Assembly (NCBI RefSeq): GCF_008710145.1
Contig: NZ_VYKL01000015.1
Span: 248,001-312,000, forward strand
DNA from: Niallia endozanthoxylica
GTDB lineage: Bacteria > Bacillota > Bacilli > Bacillales > Cytobacillaceae
Length of the DNA: 64,000 nucleotides
Direction of reading: 5' to 3'
Shown here in pieces: positions 1 to 8,564 of this stretch; position 1 is the stretch's first letter, and every line of letters starts with the position of its first letter. Under the pieces are notes generated by a model that was given only the letters and a program-made list of their open reading frames with translations, did not search any database and had not been told where the DNA came from. The translations under genes were made by a program, and so were the position numbers.

Positions 1-176
1 CTGTCAGCTTCAAGCATCGCTTCTTCAATTATTTGGCTGGAAGTTTCTTCTTCCATTTCTGGATCTTTTTTTAAAGAGAAATCTTCCTTTACTTCTGGCA
101 TATTAAATAATTTAATAGAAATGACTCTCTTATCAGATGAGGTATCCGACCATTGTGATTTAATAAGCCTAGACAA
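1..176 (-). CDS. fliH: FliH, flagellar export ATPase regulator (5' part only)
   Basis: Only the first 58 codons lie in the window; the gene runs off the left edge. The frame opens with TTG at 176-174, overlapping the end of fliG by eight bases, and reads MSRLIKSQWSDTSS and onward into an acidic stretch. A strong GGAGGAG about nine bases upstream, inside fliG, supports this start. FliH binds and holds FliI, the ATPase of the flagellar type III export apparatus, at the cytoplasmic face. The call rests mainly on position directly after fliG, as in the Bacillus fla/che operon, and on the SxxIKS-type N-terminus; the diagnostic C-terminal part is not visible. Confidence 0.8.
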   Translation of the reverse strand, partial: MSRLIKSQWSDTSSDKRVISIKLFNMPEVKEDFSLKKDPEMEEETSSQIIEEAMLEAD

Positions 177-1185
177 TGATATCATCTCCTCCGCCACGGG
201 CAATGACAATTTCTCCTGCTTCTTCTAAACGGCGAATAATCGCAACAATACGCGATTGAGCTTCCTCTACATCCCGTAAGCGAACAGGTCCCATATATTC
301 CATTTCTTCTTTAAACGTTTCAACCATTCTTGTTGACATATTTTTAAAGACAGTCTGTTTAACTTCATCACTAGAAACTTTAAGTGAAAGCAATAAATCC
401 TCATTTTCGCATTCACGTATAATCCGTTGAATCGATCGATTATCCAATGTAACAATATCTTCAAATACAAACATTCTCTTTTTAATTTCTTCGGCAAGTT
501 CAGGATCCTGTATTTCAAGAGCATCTAAAATCGTTCTCTCAGTTGTTCTATCAACACCGTTTAATACCTCTACCACAGCCTCAATGCCGCCTGTTTGCGT
601 ATAATCCTGCGTTACAGTCGTTGACAGCTTCCGCTCTAATATCTGTTCAACTTCATTTATTATTTCTGGAGATGTGCTGTCCATTACAGCAATTCGTTTT
701 GCAATATCCGCTTGCATCTCCTGAGGCAGCTCAGATAGAATTTGGCCAGCCTGCTGAGCGTCTAAATAAGAAAGTATTAAAGCAATGGTCTGCGGATGTT
801 CATTTTGAATGAAATTTAATATCTGACCTGGGTCTGCTTTCCTTGCAAAATCAAAGGGACGGACCTGCAATGAAGAGGTAAGTCGGTTTAAGATGACCGC
901 TGCCTGCTCTTCCCCAAGAGCCTTTTCAAGAACTGTTTTTGCATAGCCAATTCCACCTTGGGCAATATAATCCTGGGCAAGTGCGATTTGATGGAATTCC
1001 TCCACTACTTCTTCTTTAGCCTGACTGTCAACCTTTTTCACTCCGGATATTTCTAATGTCAACTTTTCAATTTCTTCCTCACTTAAATGCTTATAAACCG
1101 ATGCAGAAACATCCGGACCAAGAGAAATTAAAAGAATGGCTGCCTTTTGTTTTCCACTTAATTCCTTTTGTTCATTTTTTGCCAT
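169..1185 (-). CDS. fliG: Flagellar motor switch protein FliG
   Basis: The product is 338 residues, as in B. subtilis. FliG forms the upper switch ring on FliF at the base of the flagellum and carries the torque-generating surface that meets the MotA stator. The EHPQ motif of the middle domain is at residues 129-132, and the C-terminal third carries the charged segment expected of the torque helix. The N-terminus is the FliF-binding part. The ATG has a GGGAGGGG Shine-Dalgarno sequence. It sits 14 bases after fliF and overlaps fliH, fitting translational coupling within the fla/che operon. Confidence 0.96.
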   Translation of the reverse strand: MAKNEQKELSGKQKAAILLISLGPDVSASVYKHLSEEEIEKLTLEISGVKKVDSQAKEEVVEEFHQIALAQDYIAQGGIGYAKTVLEKALGEEQAAVILNRLTSSLQVRPFDFARKADPGQILNFIQNEHPQTIALILSYLDAQQAGQILSELPQEMQADIAKRIAVMDSTSPEIINEVEQILERKLSTTVTQDYTQTGGIEAVVEVLNGVDRTTERTILDALEIQDPELAEEIKKRMFVFEDIVTLDNRSIQRIIRECENEDLLLSLKVSSDEVKQTVFKNMSTRMVETFKEEMEYMGPVRLRDVEEAQSRIVAIIRRLEEAGEIVIARGGGDDIIV

Positions 1186-1199
1186 CTTATCCCCTCCCT

Positions 1200-2792
1200 T
1201 TAGTCCTCAGCTATCCACGACCGTAAAAGCTTAGCAAATTCTTCCGGCTTTTCTTTAGCCATTTTTTCAAGTTGTTTTCTGCGAAGACTGTTTTCTGTTT
1301 CATTACTGTGGTCATTAACATCAGGAATCTCAATTGGATGTATAAAGTCTTCCATACTTTCCTCATCTTCTTCAGAGCTCTTTCTACGAGCTCTAATATA
1401 TAGAAATACTAGTAATCCAATTACCGCAACAAGCACCCCGCCAATAGCATAAATCCACCATGGAATAGAGAACTTCGCTTCCTCATCAAAAGCAATCTTT
1501 CCTTTAAATGGCTGAACGGAAACTGAGATTTTTCGGTTAATATCTTCATCAGTCAATTCTGCATTCTCATTTTTATCAATTGAGGTTCTAACAATAGTGG
1601 CAAGCATATTTCTCATATCATCTACTCGTTCCGCAGGCAATGAATCTGGATTATCAGCTTCAGGCGGTTCGACCATCACTTGTATACCAAGATCTCTAAT
1701 CTTAAATGGACTTTCAACAATTTCTTTTCGGATTCTATTAATCTCGTAATTAATCGTATCATTAACTTTTTCGTAATTACCGCTATTTGCAGCGCCGTCT
1801 GGTTGAGTATAGCCAGTATCTCCTGCTTCCTCAGCCTGTGGAACTCCCTCAGGAGCATTCCCTGAACCTGTATACGCTTCGGTAATTTTTTGGGCGCTTA
1901 TTGCAAGCCCTTCCATATTTTCCTCGTCAACAGGTGTTACTAGATTCTCTTCTCGATTTTCCTGCGTAAAATCGATATCTGCAGTTACAGAAACAACAAC
2001 TTTATCCTGCCCCATCAATGTACCTAACATACTCTGGACTTGACGCTGTACATCACGTTCAATTTCCTTTTTCACTTCTTGGTGATTAGCAAAAATAGAT
2101 CCTGATAAATTATTTTCATTTTTTAAATCAAAATACTCAAAGTTTTGGTTCATAATGACGATATTATCAGTAGGCAAGTTAGGAACGCTTTTTGATACCA
2201 ATTGATACAGGGCTGTAATTTGATTTTGTTCAAATTGATAGCCTGGTTTTGTACTTAATACAATGGAGGCTGAAGCCTCTCCCACTTGATCAGTGACGAA
2301 TAAACTGGTTTCAGGAAGATTAATCATCACCTTTGCATCAGTAATTCCTTCAATTCCTTTTATTAGATTCGCAAGCTCTGTTTGCATTGCATCCAGCTTC
2401 AGCACATTAAATTCATTTTCAGTCGTTCCCATTCCGGCGTTTTGACTAAAAAAGGAATAGTCGATGCTACCTGATTTTGGAAGACCTTCTGCCGCCAATT
2501 CAACCTTTAATGTATCAACAATTTCCTCTGGAACTTTTATTGTTTGACCGCCGTCGGTTATTTCTGATTCAATCCCTCTTCCATCAAGGCTTTCTTTAAT
2601 AGAACCGGTCTCAGAAGGAGTGAGATTGCTATATAAAGGCACTAGATTAGTCCTTGTTGTCAAAAATGTAATAACTCCGGCAGCCATTAAAATAGAAACA
2701 ACAGCACTGATTAAAATGATCCGCTGTTTTTTTGAGCGACTTGTCCAGTACTCTTTTAATGGGTTTACAAATTTTTGTAACGATTCCTTCAT
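1200..2792 (-). CDS. fliF: Flagellar MS-ring protein FliF
   Basis: The product has 530 residues. FliF multimerises in the cytoplasmic membrane to form the MS-ring, the base on which the switch, export gate and rod assemble. Two membrane segments are visible, at about residues 25-44 and 445-466, flanking a large extracytoplasmic region with the two ring-building modules. The acidic C-terminal tail (ending KLLRSWIAED) is the FliG-binding segment and faces the cytoplasm. The start has GGGGGAT a few bases upstream. The gene follows fliE after 70 bases. Confidence 0.96.
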   Translation of the reverse strand: MKESLQKFVNPLKEYWTSRSKKQRIILISAVVSILMAAGVITFLTTRTNLVPLYSNLTPSETGSIKESLDGRGIESEITDGGQTIKVPEEIVDTLKVELAAEGLPKSGSIDYSFFSQNAGMGTTENEFNVLKLDAMQTELANLIKGIEGITDAKVMINLPETSLFVTDQVGEASASIVLSTKPGYQFEQNQITALYQLVSKSVPNLPTDNIVIMNQNFEYFDLKNENNLSGSIFANHQEVKKEIERDVQRQVQSMLGTLMGQDKVVVSVTADIDFTQENREENLVTPVDEENMEGLAISAQKITEAYTGSGNAPEGVPQAEEAGDTGYTQPDGAANSGNYEKVNDTINYEINRIRKEIVESPFKIRDLGIQVMVEPPEADNPDSLPAERVDDMRNMLATIVRTSIDKNENAELTDEDINRKISVSVQPFKGKIAFDEEAKFSIPWWIYAIGGVLVAVIGLLVFLYIRARRKSSEEDEESMEDFIHPIEIPDVNDHSNETENSLRRKQLEKMAKEKPEEFAKLLRSWIAED

Positions 2793-2862
2793 GTTTATCC
2801 CCCGGTTATTAGATCTGATTCGTCAGTAGTAAATAACCTCCAAAATACGCTTCTTATTTCTA

Positions 2863-3165
2863 TTAAACTTGCATTCTCATCATTTCTTGGTAAGCTTCTA
2901 CCGCTTTATTACGTATCTCAAGTGTCAATTGCAAGGACACACTTGCTTTTTGTGATGCGATCATCACCTGATGCAAATCAACATTCTGTCCGAGCGCTAA
3001 TTTTTCCGTTAATTTATCAGATTCCATTTGTGCTTGATTCACTTTTTCAATTGAACTTTTAAAGAAGGAAGAAAAGCTTTTTTGTGCTTCAGCCGGCGTA
3101 GCGGCTGTTTGTGCAGTTTTCAACCTATTAGCTGATACTGCCGGCGTAATGGTAATTGGCTTCAA
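2863..3165 (-). CDS. fliE: Flagellar hook-basal body complex protein FliE
   Basis: This 100-residue protein is the small adaptor joining the MS-ring to the proximal rod, and one of the first substrates of the flagellar export system. The C-terminal half (VNQAQMESDKLTEKLALGQ, then a DLHQVMIASQKAS helix and the ending YQEMMRMQV) is the typical conserved part. Translation starts at TTG (3165-3163), preceded by AAAGGAG at good spacing; no ATG lies nearby in frame. It follows flgC by 15 bases. Confidence 0.93.
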   Translation of the reverse strand: MKPITITPAVSANRLKTAQTAATPAEAQKSFSSFFKSSIEKVNQAQMESDKLTEKLALGQNVDLHQVMIASQKASVSLQLTLEIRNKAVEAYQEMMRMQV

Positions 3166-3180
3166 TTAGATGTCTCTCCT

Positions 3181-3639
3181 TTATTTTCCAATCTCTAATG
3201 CTTTCATTAGCATATTTTTAGATGCATTAAAAACCGTAACGTTTGCTTCGTAAGACCGGGTTGCACTCATTAAATCTACCATTTCCTTTAATGGATCAAC
3301 ATTCGGCATTTGGACGTAACCATCCTCGTTCGCATCTGGATGCGAACGATCATAAACAAGCTGAAATGAAGATTCATCTTCTACGATTTTGCTTACTTTT
3401 ACACCATTACCGGCTCTCTGACGACTATTCGTATCCAGCGCCGTTTGCAGATAAGAAGAAAATTGATCTTCTTTTGCCTGCATGACAACAGATTTCCGAC
3501 GATAAGGTTCCCACTCGCCATTAACAAATTTGGCACGAGTTGTATCTGCATTTGCCATATTTGAAGAAACAATATCCATCCGAAGGCGCTGAGCGGTTAA
3601 GGCTGATGCCGTTGTATTCATGCTATGGAAGATTGACAT
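3181..3639 (-). CDS. flgC: Flagellar proximal rod protein FlgC
   Basis: The product has 152 residues. FlgC is a rod subunit between the MS-ring and the hook. The N-terminus carries the rod/hook signature (ASALTAQRLRMDIVSSNMAN) and the C-terminus the matching helix (MVDLMSATRSYEANVTVFNA), which pair as coiled coils in axial proteins. The ATG overlaps the flgB stop codon by one base (TAATG), so the two are translationally coupled. The Shine-Dalgarno AGAGGTGGG lies inside the flgB end. Confidence 0.96.
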   Translation of the reverse strand: MSIFHSMNTTASALTAQRLRMDIVSSNMANADTTRAKFVNGEWEPYRRKSVVMQAKEDQFSSYLQTALDTNSRQRAGNGVKVSKIVEDESSFQLVYDRSHPDANEDGYVQMPNVDPLKEMVDLMSATRSYEANVTVFNASKNMLMKALEIGK

Positions 3640-4034
3640 TACTTCCCACCTCTAATCACATTCTGCAATGTTGAAAATTTTCCACTTACCCTTTCAGTCA
3701 AGGCATTATAGTAAATTTGATTTTTTGCTAGGTCAGACATTTCCCGGTCGATATCAACACTGTTACCATTCTCATTATAAGAAACTAACTTTTTGTTTAT
3801 AACACTTGATGAAGCGTCTACTGGTTTGTGTAAGACAAAATGTCTATAATCCGTACGGTTTGTTGAAAAAGATTGATCCACAGCATAATCTAGCGCAGCT
3901 TTAAAGCTGACTTCCTTTGCCTTATAATTGGGGGTATCTACGTTTGCAATATTTTGAGAGATGACCTTTTGTTTTGTTGAAGAATAATTAAGTGCATTCT
4001 CTAACAAAGATATTGTGCCTGAAAATAAATTCAT
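3639..4034 (-). CDS. flgB: Flagellar proximal rod protein FlgB
   Basis: With the start at 4034 the product has 131 residues, beginning MNLFSGTISLLENAL. An in-frame ATG seven codons upstream is less likely, because AGAGGTGAAACG sits just before the chosen ATG. The N-terminal segment with SQNIANVDTPNYKAKEV is the classic rod-protein signature; the C-terminal helix is also present. FlgB is the first gene of the fla/che operon here, as in B. subtilis. The 448-bp leader region before it should hold the operon promoter. Confidence 0.95.
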   Translation of the reverse strand: MNLFSGTISLLENALNYSSTKQKVISQNIANVDTPNYKAKEVSFKAALDYAVDQSFSTNRTDYRHFVLHKPVDASSSVINKKLVSYNENGNSVDIDREMSDLAKNQIYYNALTERVSGKFSTLQNVIRGGK

Positions 4035-4482
4035 CGTTTCACCTCTATACTTCAATAATATTTATGACCGAGAAATATGTAGAATTATGATGAATATTAA
4101 CGAATCAATAGTTACAAATCTAATTGTAAATAAAACGTAATAATATGTCTATGACTGTTACGTTAATTTTAATAAGCAAATAGTCCCATTTTATAAAAAC
4201 ACGCGAAATATCCATTATTTGATTACAATTTTTTATAGAATCTTAATACAATCCTAGTAAAAATAAATTAGGTTAATTAATTCGATATACCTAGATTAGT
4301 CCATTTAAATGGAACATTACGAATATATTACATTGTAAAACTTAATGTAATTTACTGTTCAACTCTATTTATTCTATTTTTTACATTTTGTCGAATTCAA
4401 TTCAACTAAATAGATCTAATATTTTTCTTATATAAGAAACAAAAAAATCATCTGCTTAAACAGATGATTTTTAATCATTTAT
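4035..4482. other. 448-bp AT-rich gap between codY and flgB
   Basis: This gap separates codY from the fla/che operon. It holds the codY terminator at its right end and should hold the flgB promoter region. No open frame with a ribosome binding site was seen. Two symmetric elements stand out: a perfect 14-bp palindrome TCCATTTAAATGGA at 4300-4313, and an inverted repeat TTACATT...AATGTAA at 4328-4350. A weak sigma-A-like pair is possible on the minus strand (TTTTAC and TCTATA, 17 apart, near 4233-4261). No convincing sigma-D promoter (TAAA, then GCCGATAT) was found. Confidence 0.6.
4441..4473 (-). terminator. Intrinsic terminator after codY
   Basis: A perfect 12-bp stem pairs 4443-4454 (AAAAATCATCTG) with 4461-4472 (CAGATGATTTTT) around a six-base loop. 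On the minus strand the stem ends in a run of T. It lies just past the codY stop, so it ends the xerC-hslV-hslU-codY transcript and insulates the flagellar operon. Confidence 0.9.
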
Positions 4483-5262
4483 TTAGTTTGTTTTTAATTT
4501 TTCTAATTCCAGTAAAAACTTATCATTTAGAACCTTAATATAGGTTCCTTTCATTCCAAGTGATCGTGACTCAATAACACCAGCACTTTCAAGCTTACGC
4601 AATGCGTTTACAATAACTGACCGAGTAATACCAACACGATCGGCAATTTTGGAAGCAACTAGGAGACCTTCAGTACCATTTAATTCTTCAAAGATATGCT
4701 CTATTGCTTCAAGTTCACTGTATGATAATGAGCTGATTGCCATTTGAACAACAGCTTTACTGCGTGCTTCCTCTTCAATTTCCTCTGCCTTTTCATGAAG
4801 TATTTCCATTCCTACAACCGTTGCACCGTACTCTGCAAGAATTAAATCATCATCATTAAATTGTTCTTCTAGTCTTGACAGAATCAGAGTACCAAGACGA
4901 TCGCCTCCGCCAATAATTGGTACGACAGTTGTTAAACCATCCTTGAAAAGATCCTTATTTTCCGATGGGAAAGCAGAATAGTCACTTTCAATTGTAAGGT
5001 TTGGTGTTGTTTCATTAATCCCGAATAGATTCTTTGTATATTCCTCAGGGAACTGACGGTCTTCTAGCATTTTTTTCATCCGGTCATTTTCAATCTGTTG
5101 GTTTACAGAGTAACCAAGTAATTTCCCACGGCGGCTCACAACAAAGATATTTGAATTAATGACATCACTCAATGTTTCAGCCATCTCTCTGAAGTTTACC
5201 GACTTTCCGGTAGCTTTTTGCAACATTGCGTTAATTTTTCTTGTTTTTGATAATAAATCCAT
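4483..5262 (-). CDS. codY: GTP- and branched-chain amino acid-sensing repressor CodY
   Basis: The product has 259 residues from [21 protein letters not shown] nine bases upstream picks this ATG over an in-frame one nine codons earlier. CodY binds isoleucine, leucine and valine in its N-terminal GAF-like domain and GTP as a second signal. It then represses many stationary-phase, amino-acid uptake, competence and motility genes. The C-terminal winged-helix DNA reader is visible ([20 protein letters not shown], then [13 protein letters not shown]). As in B. subtilis it is the last gene after xerC, hslV and hslU, 100 bases after hslU, and sits beside the fla/che operon. Confidence 0.98.
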   Translation of the reverse strand: MDLLSKTRKINAMLQKATGKSVNFREMAETLSDVINSNIFVVSRRGKLLGYSVNQQIENDRMKKMLEDRQFPEEYTKNLFGINETTPNLTIESDYSAFPSENKDLFKDGLTTVVPIIGGGDRLGTLILSRLEEQFNDDDLILAEYGATVVGMEILHEKAEEIEEEARSKAVVQMAISSLSYSELEAIEHIFEELNGTEGLLVASKIADRVGITRSVIVNALRKLESAGVIESRSLGMKGTYIKVLNDKFLLELEKLKTN

Positions 5263-5362
5263 TACATTCTTCCTCCTATTAACTAACAACCGATTATTCT
5301 TTATCTAGGTTTAGTTACATTTGTTGATTTTCTTCTATTAGACGTAACATGCGATAGAGAAC

Positions 5363-6769
5363 TTAAAGAATAAAACGGCTTAGATCTTTATTCCGAGAGA
5401 TTGCCCCTAACTTTTCTTCTACATATTGCGGTGTGATAACGATTTTCTCCATTGTAATTTCTGCAGCCTCAAACGATAAATCTTCAAGCAGTTTTTCTAA
5501 TATCGTGTGCAGACGTCTTGCCCCAATATTATCTGTATTTTGATTCACCTCAAAGGCAACTTCAGCTATCTTAGTAATAGCATCGTCAGAAAATTCAATT
5601 TGTATACCTTCAGTTGCCATTAATGCCTGATATTGTTTAATTAATGCATTATCTGGTTCTATCAGTATTTTCACAAAATCTTCTATCGTTAATTTTGTCA
5701 GTTCAACCCGAATTGGAAATCTCCCTTGTAATTCAGGTATTAAATCAGAAGGCTTTGCAATATGAAAAGCTCCAGCAGCAATAAAAAGAATATGATCTGT
5801 TTTAACTGAACCGTATTTTGTTACTACTGTTGATCCTTCAACAATCGGAAGGATATCCCGCTGTACACCCTCACGAGACACATCTGCAGATGAACCACCG
5901 CTGTTTTTACTAGCAATTTTATCAATTTCATCAATAAAAATAATTCCTGATTGCTCTGCACGATAGACCGCTTCTTGTGTAACCTCATCCATGTCGATTA
6001 ACTTCGCTGCTTCTTCTTGAGTTAATACTTTTCGCGCTTCATGAACAGCCAGTTTTCTTTTTTTCCGACGCTTTGGCATTAAACTTCCTAATGCGTCTTG
6101 CATATTTAACCCCATCTGTTCCATCCCCGAGCCTTGCAGCATATCGAACATGGATGGTTGATTTTCTTCTACTTCAACAGTTACAATTTCATTTTCTAAT
6201 TCTCCTGCAGCTAGCTTTGCCAGTACACTCTTCCGCTTTTCTTGAAGATTAGCTTCATCAGATCCGCTTGTCTCCTGTTGGTCTTGATTACCACCACCGC
6301 CAAATAGCATCTCAAGAGGATTTTTTATTGATGCAGTTTTTTTATTTGAAGGCACAAGCAATTCAACCAAACGCTGATTGGCATTTTTTTCCGCTTTGCC
6401 CTTAACACTTTGCATTTTTTCCTCTTTTACAAGCCTAACAGAAGTTTCAATCAAATCCCGAACCATTGATTCCACATCACGTCCTACATAACCAACCTCA
6501 GTAAATTTTGTAGCTTCAACCTTCACAAACGGTGCCTGTACAAGTCTTGCTATTCTTCTCGCAATTTCCGTTTTTCCGACACCTGTCGGTCCAATCATTA
6601 GAATATTTTTTGGACTAATTTCATCACGAATTTTCTCATCCAATAGACTGCGGCGATATCGATTGCGAAGTGCAACAGCAACCGCTTTTTTAGCATCGTT
6701 TTGCCCGATAATATACTGGTTAAGTCGTTCAACAATTTGACGGGGTGTTAAATTTATACCTTTTACCAT
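5363..6769 (-). CDS. hslU: HslU (ClpY) unfoldase ATPase of the HslVU protease
   Basis: The product has 468 residues starting [24 protein letters not shown] about ten bases upstream chooses this ATG, seven codons after another in frame. HslU is an AAA+ hexamer that unfolds proteins and feeds them to HslV. The Walker A motif GPTGVGKT is at residues 60-67, the pore loop GYVG at 93-96, and the Walker B segment reads [11 protein letters not shown]. The inserted I-domain lies between, and the C-terminal LSRFIL tail is the part that docks into HslV. It follows hslV by 20 bases. Confidence 0.97.
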   Translation of the reverse strand: MVKGINLTPRQIVERLNQYIIGQNDAKKAVAVALRNRYRRSLLDEKIRDEISPKNILMIGPTGVGKTEIARRIARLVQAPFVKVEATKFTEVGYVGRDVESMVRDLIETSVRLVKEEKMQSVKGKAEKNANQRLVELLVPSNKKTASIKNPLEMLFGGGGNQDQQETSGSDEANLQEKRKSVLAKLAAGELENEIVTVEVEENQPSMFDMLQGSGMEQMGLNMQDALGSLMPKRRKKRKLAVHEARKVLTQEEAAKLIDMDEVTQEAVYRAEQSGIIFIDEIDKIASKNSGGSSADVSREGVQRDILPIVEGSTVVTKYGSVKTDHILFIAAGAFHIAKPSDLIPELQGRFPIRVELTKLTIEDFVKILIEPDNALIKQYQALMATEGIQIEFSDDAITKIAEVAFEVNQNTDNIGARRLHTILEKLLEDLSFEAAEITMEKIVITPQYVEEKLGAISRNKDLSRFIL

Positions 6770-6789
6770 GTACTTAGACTCCCTTCCCA

Positions 6790-7332
6790 CTATAACTCTT
6801 CAACGATAATATTATCGTTTGTATACACACAAATTTCAGATGCAATTTCAAGCGATGCTTTCGCTATCTCTTTCGCCGTTAAGTGTTCTCCAGCATATTT
6901 CTTTAATGAGCGTCCAGCAGATAATGCATAGTTCCCACCTGAACCAATTGCTAAAATGCCATCATCTGGCTCAATAACTTCCCCTGTTCCTGATACGAGC
7001 AGTAAATCTTTTTCATCCATAATAATTAGCATAGCTTCTAATCTTCTTAAGACCTTATCACTTCTCCACAATTTTGCTAATTCAACAGCAGCTCGCTGCA
7101 GGTTGCCATTATACTCCTCTAGTTTTCCTTCAAATAATTCAAATAATGTAAAGGCATCTGCCACAGAGCCGGCAAATCCAGCTATAACTTTTCCATTGAA
7201 AAGCTTTCTAACCTTTCTAGCTGTATGTTTCATGACAACTGCGTTTCCAAACGTAACTTGACCATCACCAGCCATTGCACATTTTCCTTTGTGATGAATC
7301 GCAAAAATAGTGGTCGCATGAAATTCTGCCAT
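6790..7332 (-). CDS. hslV: HslV (ClpQ) peptidase subunit
   Basis: The product has 180 residues from the ATG at 7332, with AAGGAGG eight bases upstream; a TTG one codon earlier is a poorer choice. HslV is a proteasome-like double hexameric ring with an N-terminal nucleophile. The conserved [20 protein letters not shown] segment is preceded by the extension MAEFHA. B. subtilis ClpQ, as I recall it, starts MSSFHATTIF and uses an N-terminal serine. Here the residue after Met is alanine, so either the extension is processed to Thr or the mechanism differs. The rest matches the family closely ([30 protein letters not shown]). Confidence 0.96.
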   Translation of the reverse strand: MAEFHATTIFAIHHKGKCAMAGDGQVTFGNAVVMKHTARKVRKLFNGKVIAGFAGSVADAFTLFELFEGKLEEYNGNLQRAAVELAKLWRSDKVLRRLEAMLIIMDEKDLLLVSGTGEVIEPDDGILAIGSGGNYALSAGRSLKKYAGEHLTAKEIAKASLEIASEICVYTNDNIIVEEL

Positions 7333-7462
7333 CAAAAAACCTCCTTATTATTCTTGCATATTTAATCGGTCTATATAATATCGGGGTGGCACAAGATGTA
7401 CTGACCTCGACGTAAACTATAGGACACGGCGATTTTCAGTTGATATTTCTCCTCTTATCCGC

Positions 7463-7600
7463 CTCCGCTTTTCTATGTCTAGCTGCAGCGGCTAGACCCT
7501 CGAGGTCATAAGCTGTGACAATGGAAAGGTGAAAGGACAATCTTCCCATTGCCCCATCTTATGCTTGTCAGGTCTGAGCAAGCCGCTTCCGCTTTTCTTA
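7463..7600 (-). repeat. Dispersed intergenic repeat, copy A (long, hairpin-forming)
   Basis: Read on the minus strand this runs from AGAAAAGCGGAAGCGG to AGCTAGACATAGAAAAGCGG, so the end repeats the start. The interior folds back: GCGGCT (7488-7493) pairs with AGCCGC (7581-7586), AGACC with GGTCT, and CATAAG (7507-7512) with CTTATG (7558-7563). It begins directly after the xerC stop codon and fills most of the gap before hslV. It shares both ends with copy B (25086-25260) and the ends of a short copy C (59688-59745). No coding capacity is evident. From memory, similar sequences recur in intergenic regions of many Bacillaceae; function unknown. Confidence 0.75.
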
Positions 7601-8503
7601 TTAAGCTCTTGGGTGATGAGACATATATGACTTTCTTAAATACTCATTGGTTACATGTGTGTATTTTTGTGTGGAAGATAAAAAGGAGTGACCTAACAGC
7701 TCTTGTACCGTTCTCATATCTGCTCCGTTTTGCAGCAGATGTGTTGCGAACGTATGCCGGAGCATATGTGGGTGTATTTTCCCGTTATAAGAAGAATCCT
7801 CAAGTATTTTTCCTAAAATAACACTTATTCCCCTCGTTGTTAAAGGTCCGCCCCTATAATTAACAAAAAGAAAATCATGGGTATTTTGGTTTTTCATTAA
7901 TTGTTTACGAGCATTATGTATATATTGTTCTAGTGCATCATGAGCAAAACTTCCAAACGGCACATATCGATCTTTTGAGCCTTTTCCGTGAACGAGAATT
8001 GTTGATAAAAAGAAATCAACATCCTTGAGCCGCAATTGACTGCACTCTCCTACACGAATACCTGTCGCATACAATAATTCCAATATGGCTAGGTTTCTTA
8101 AACCTAAAGGTGACTCTGTCTTGATTGCATCAAATAATTGCTGCATTTCCTCACCATAAAAGAAATTTGGCAGCCGTTTTTCTGCTTTTGGAATCGATAC
8201 AAGCGTAAATGGATTTTCCTCTATTATTTTTTCCCTAGACAGAAATTTATAAAAACTGCGCAAACTTGAAATTTTTCTTGCAACTGACTTCCTTGCCAGC
8301 CTTTCCTCATACAATTTCGTTAAATAGATTCGGATGTCTGAATATGTAACATCATTTACACTGTTAATATTTTGTTCATTCATGAACATAAAAAAATCTT
8401 TTACATCAAACTCATAAGACCCAATTGTATATTGTGAATAATTTCGTTCAATTTGTAAATATTCAATAAACAACTTTAACATAACGTTCACATTTTCAAC
8501 CAT
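7601..8503 (-). CDS. xerC: Tyrosine recombinase XerC (CodV)
   Basis: The product has 300 residues starting MVENVNVMLKLFIEYL; GAGGTGAT upstream selects this ATG over one 12 codons earlier. XerC with its partner XerD resolves chromosome dimers at dif during division. The N-terminal SAM-like core-binding domain is followed by the catalytic domain with Arg150, Lys174, His246, Arg249, His272 and the nucleophile Tyr281 (LSSTQKYTHV). The end MSHHPRA matches B. subtilis CodV. It lies between trmFO and hslV as in that species. The stop codon abuts repeat copy A. Confidence 0.96.
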   Translation of the reverse strand: MVENVNVMLKLFIEYLQIERNYSQYTIGSYEFDVKDFFMFMNEQNINSVNDVTYSDIRIYLTKLYEERLARKSVARKISSLRSFYKFLSREKIIEENPFTLVSIPKAEKRLPNFFYGEEMQQLFDAIKTESPLGLRNLAILELLYATGIRVGECSQLRLKDVDFFLSTILVHGKGSKDRYVPFGSFAHDALEQYIHNARKQLMKNQNTHDFLFVNYRGGPLTTRGISVILGKILEDSSYNGKIHPHMLRHTFATHLLQNGADMRTVQELLGHSFLSSTQKYTHVTNEYLRKSYMSHHPRA

Positions 8504-8564
8504 TCCAATCACCTCACATAGGCTACTATAGCATACCATATTATAGCAGCCTACATCAAATAAA

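Noticed and set aside
4035-4440. Sigma-D promoter for flgB
   Set aside because: No sequence close to TAAA-N15-GCCGATAT was found on the minus strand, so none is annotated.
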